Below are positions 63,130 to 64,000 of a stretch of 64,000 bases of DNA, in pieces. The notes below the pieces were generated by a model, which worked only from the letters and a program-made list of their open reading frames with translations, did no database searches and had not been told where the DNA came from. Numbering within the stretch: position 1 is the first letter of the stretch; each line of letters starts with the position of its first letter. A program made the position numbers and the translations under genes. Origin of the DNA: J054 sp965221985 (GTDB taxonomy: Bacteria > Pseudomonadota > Gammaproteobacteria > Steroidobacterales > GCA-2729495); the NCBI GenBank assembly GCA_965221985.1, contig OZ244928.1, forward strand, positions 124,001-188,000, read 5' to 3'.

Positions 63130-63588
63130 TTAGGCAATCACCTTCTCGCACTCTTTCATGCAGGCCAAGCAGGCATCCGCACATTCTTTGCATTCAACAT
63201 GCTGCTGCTCAAACTTTCTGCACTCTTTTTCACAGGTCTCGCAAACCTCGATGGTCGCCTTTGCATAGGTTTTTAAATGCTCTGAATCAAAAGCTGCAAA
63301 TTTGAGTAGAGCCTCACAGGCAACAACCAGCTCTTGCACTTGAACCAAACATTCCAAAAGGTCATTGTCACCCGTACGCATCTGCACAATGCAATGCGCG
63401 GCACAGGCATTACCCGTATTAATGCAATGCAGCACCTCGGTAATTAATGCCTCATGCGTGTTTCCATGATGCTGATGCGTTTGAGACTCATTGGCTGCAA
63501 GCGCAACGGCTGGTGCAGCTGATAAAGCTAGAAGCCCTGAGCTAAGAAGAAATTCCCGCCGACCCTGGTGCTGGACATAGTTATTCAT
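63130..63588 (-). CDS. csp1: Csp1-type copper storage protein, Tat-exported
   Basis: The 152-residue product has a Tat signal (QGRREFLLSSGLL, twin Arg) and a His-rich linker QTHQHH, then four helices carrying 13 cysteines, mostly in CxxxC or CxxC spacing (CETCEKECRKF, CKECADACLACMKECEK). This is the DUF326 four-helix bundle described as Csp1 in methanotrophs, where Cys side chains inside the bundle store many Cu(I) ions. ATG 63588 has a GGGGGA site before it. It is convergent with the small anchored protein. Confidence 0.92.
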   Translation of the reverse strand: MNNYVQHQGRREFLLSSGLLALSAAPAVALAANESQTHQHHGNTHEALITEVLHCINTGNACAAHCIVQMRTGDNDLLECLVQVQELVVACEALLKFAAFDSEHLKTYAKATIEVCETCEKECRKFEQQHVECKECADACLACMKECEKVIA

Positions 63589-63603
63589 GTCGATTCCCCC
63601 CAT

Positions 63604-63881
63604 CTATTTGGAAAAGTCAAAGCTGTCAAACATTAACATCCTTTCAGGGAATCGGTCAGCGGGCAATCAGGGTATACGCCTAGGTGAGTACTTGGATGAA
63701 CCTAAATCCGGCGAATTCCAGCAAGTCGATGCCGCAATAGAGGTCAGCTCTCCAATAGCGCTACACTAATCCAAGACCTCCAGCGCTTTACCAATCTATG
63801 TCACGCCGGCCACCGGCCACTATTTAGAATGCATCAGCACCATGCGAATGCCCGGCACCGCAGACTAGCAGGCGTTTCTTC
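63604..63881. other. gap between csp1 and the DUF123 gene
   Basis: No gene is supported here; a 60-codon open frame overlapping the csp1 start has no recognisable features. The divergent promoters of csp1 and the next gene must lie in this stretch, but no clear -35/-10 pair was found. Confidence 0.5.
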
Positions 63882-64000
63882 ATGACCCAATCTCCGGACT
63901 CAGAACCCGGTACCTACGCAATCATTTACCACTGCCCACGACAGGTCCGAATACTAGTTGGGAGTCTTGGTGAGCTAAGGTTCAACAAAGGCTACTACAT
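63882..64000 (+). CDS. DUF123 / GIY-YIG-like protein, start only (cut by window edge)
   Basis: From ATG 63882 the frame stays open to the window end. It reads MTQSPDSEPGTYAIIYHC, then RILVGSLGELRFNKGYYI. The GTY start, VGxLG and GYY spacing is that of the DUF123 family of GIY-YIG-like small proteins, often fused to endonuclease III or standing alone. Only the first 39 or so residues are visible, so function and full length are unknown. Confidence 0.75.
   Translation, partial: MTQSPDSEPGTYAIIYHCPRQVRILVGSLGELRFNKGYY

Noticed and set aside
1..64000. Search for CRISPR arrays, insertion sequences, phage genes, rRNA and toxin-antitoxin partners
   Set aside because: No regularly spaced repeats, transposase, integrase or phage structural genes were seen; Fic has no adjacent antitoxin.

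Overview
This 64 kb window is a gene-dense stretch of a bacterial chromosome. It is moderately GC-rich, with short gaps and many 1-4 bp start/stop overlaps. The gene order points to Gammaproteobacteria of the Pseudomonas/Chromatiales/Xanthomonas type: TPR-lolB-tRNA(Gln)-prs-rplY-pth-ychF, prmC-moeB, gatCAB divergent from mreBCD, mrdAB-mltB-rlpA-dacA-ybeD-lipB, and lptD-surA-pdxA-rsmA-apaG-apaH. No rRNA, CRISPR array, insertion sequence or prophage was seen, and the order or genus cannot be fixed from this sequence alone.

Layout. 1-4.6 kb is accessory: the end of a cupin-like gene, an MFS transporter, a Fic protein and a DUF222/HNH (13E12-type) nuclease. The nuclease has a LexA-like box over its promoter and two copies of an 18-bp perfect palindrome in its coding sequence. 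4.7-16 kb holds housekeeping genes (tRNA-Met, ychF, pth, rplY, prs, tRNA-Gln, lolB, prfA), with a MesD-type methionine synthase and an SMR efflux gene inserted. hemA and ispE are absent from the places they occupy in related genomes. 16-24.6 kb separates prfA from prmC-moeB with sulfur-amino-acid genes (cysK-like, cystathionine gamma-synthase/lyase) and an RND pump / LolA-like protein / outer-membrane barrel trio. 24.6-31.3 kb has a VOC-CpeT fusion protein and a tightly overlapped operon of an ArsR-type regulator with a methyltransferase domain (SahR-like), metF and metH, led by a 20-bp perfect palindrome.

31.5-34.7 kb is gatCAB. 34.8-45.5 kb is one long cell-elongation run: mreB, mreC, mreD, mrdA, rodA, mltB, rlpA, dacA, a D-amino-acid aminotransferase, ybeD and lipB. 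The mreB leader can fold over its G-rich ribosome site. 46-53.5 kb is the outer-membrane biogenesis block, with murU divergent from lptD-surA-pdxA-rsmA-apaG-apaH. 53.7-58 kb has a zinc-ribbon membrane protein, thyA, lgt and a DUF255 thioredoxin-like protein. 58-64 kb is accessory again: an orphan TfpZ-like pilin accessory protein, an N-terminally truncated acetyltransferase, an amidohydrolase lipoprotein, an acetyltransferase/aldehyde dehydrogenase pair, a Tat-exported 13-cysteine copper-storage protein (Csp1 type), and the start of a DUF123/GIY-YIG gene at the right edge.

Themes. Methionine and sulfur metabolism is over-represented: two methionine synthase types, MetF, a SahR-like regulator, CysK and a CGS/CGL enzyme. 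Envelope construction covers peptidoglycan elongation, LPS assembly, lipoprotein sorting and an uncharacterised RND/LolA/barrel set. The best candidates for under-described biology are that RND/LolA/barrel trio, the VOC-CpeT fusion, the LexA-linked HNH gene with duplicated palindromes, and the structured mreB leader.
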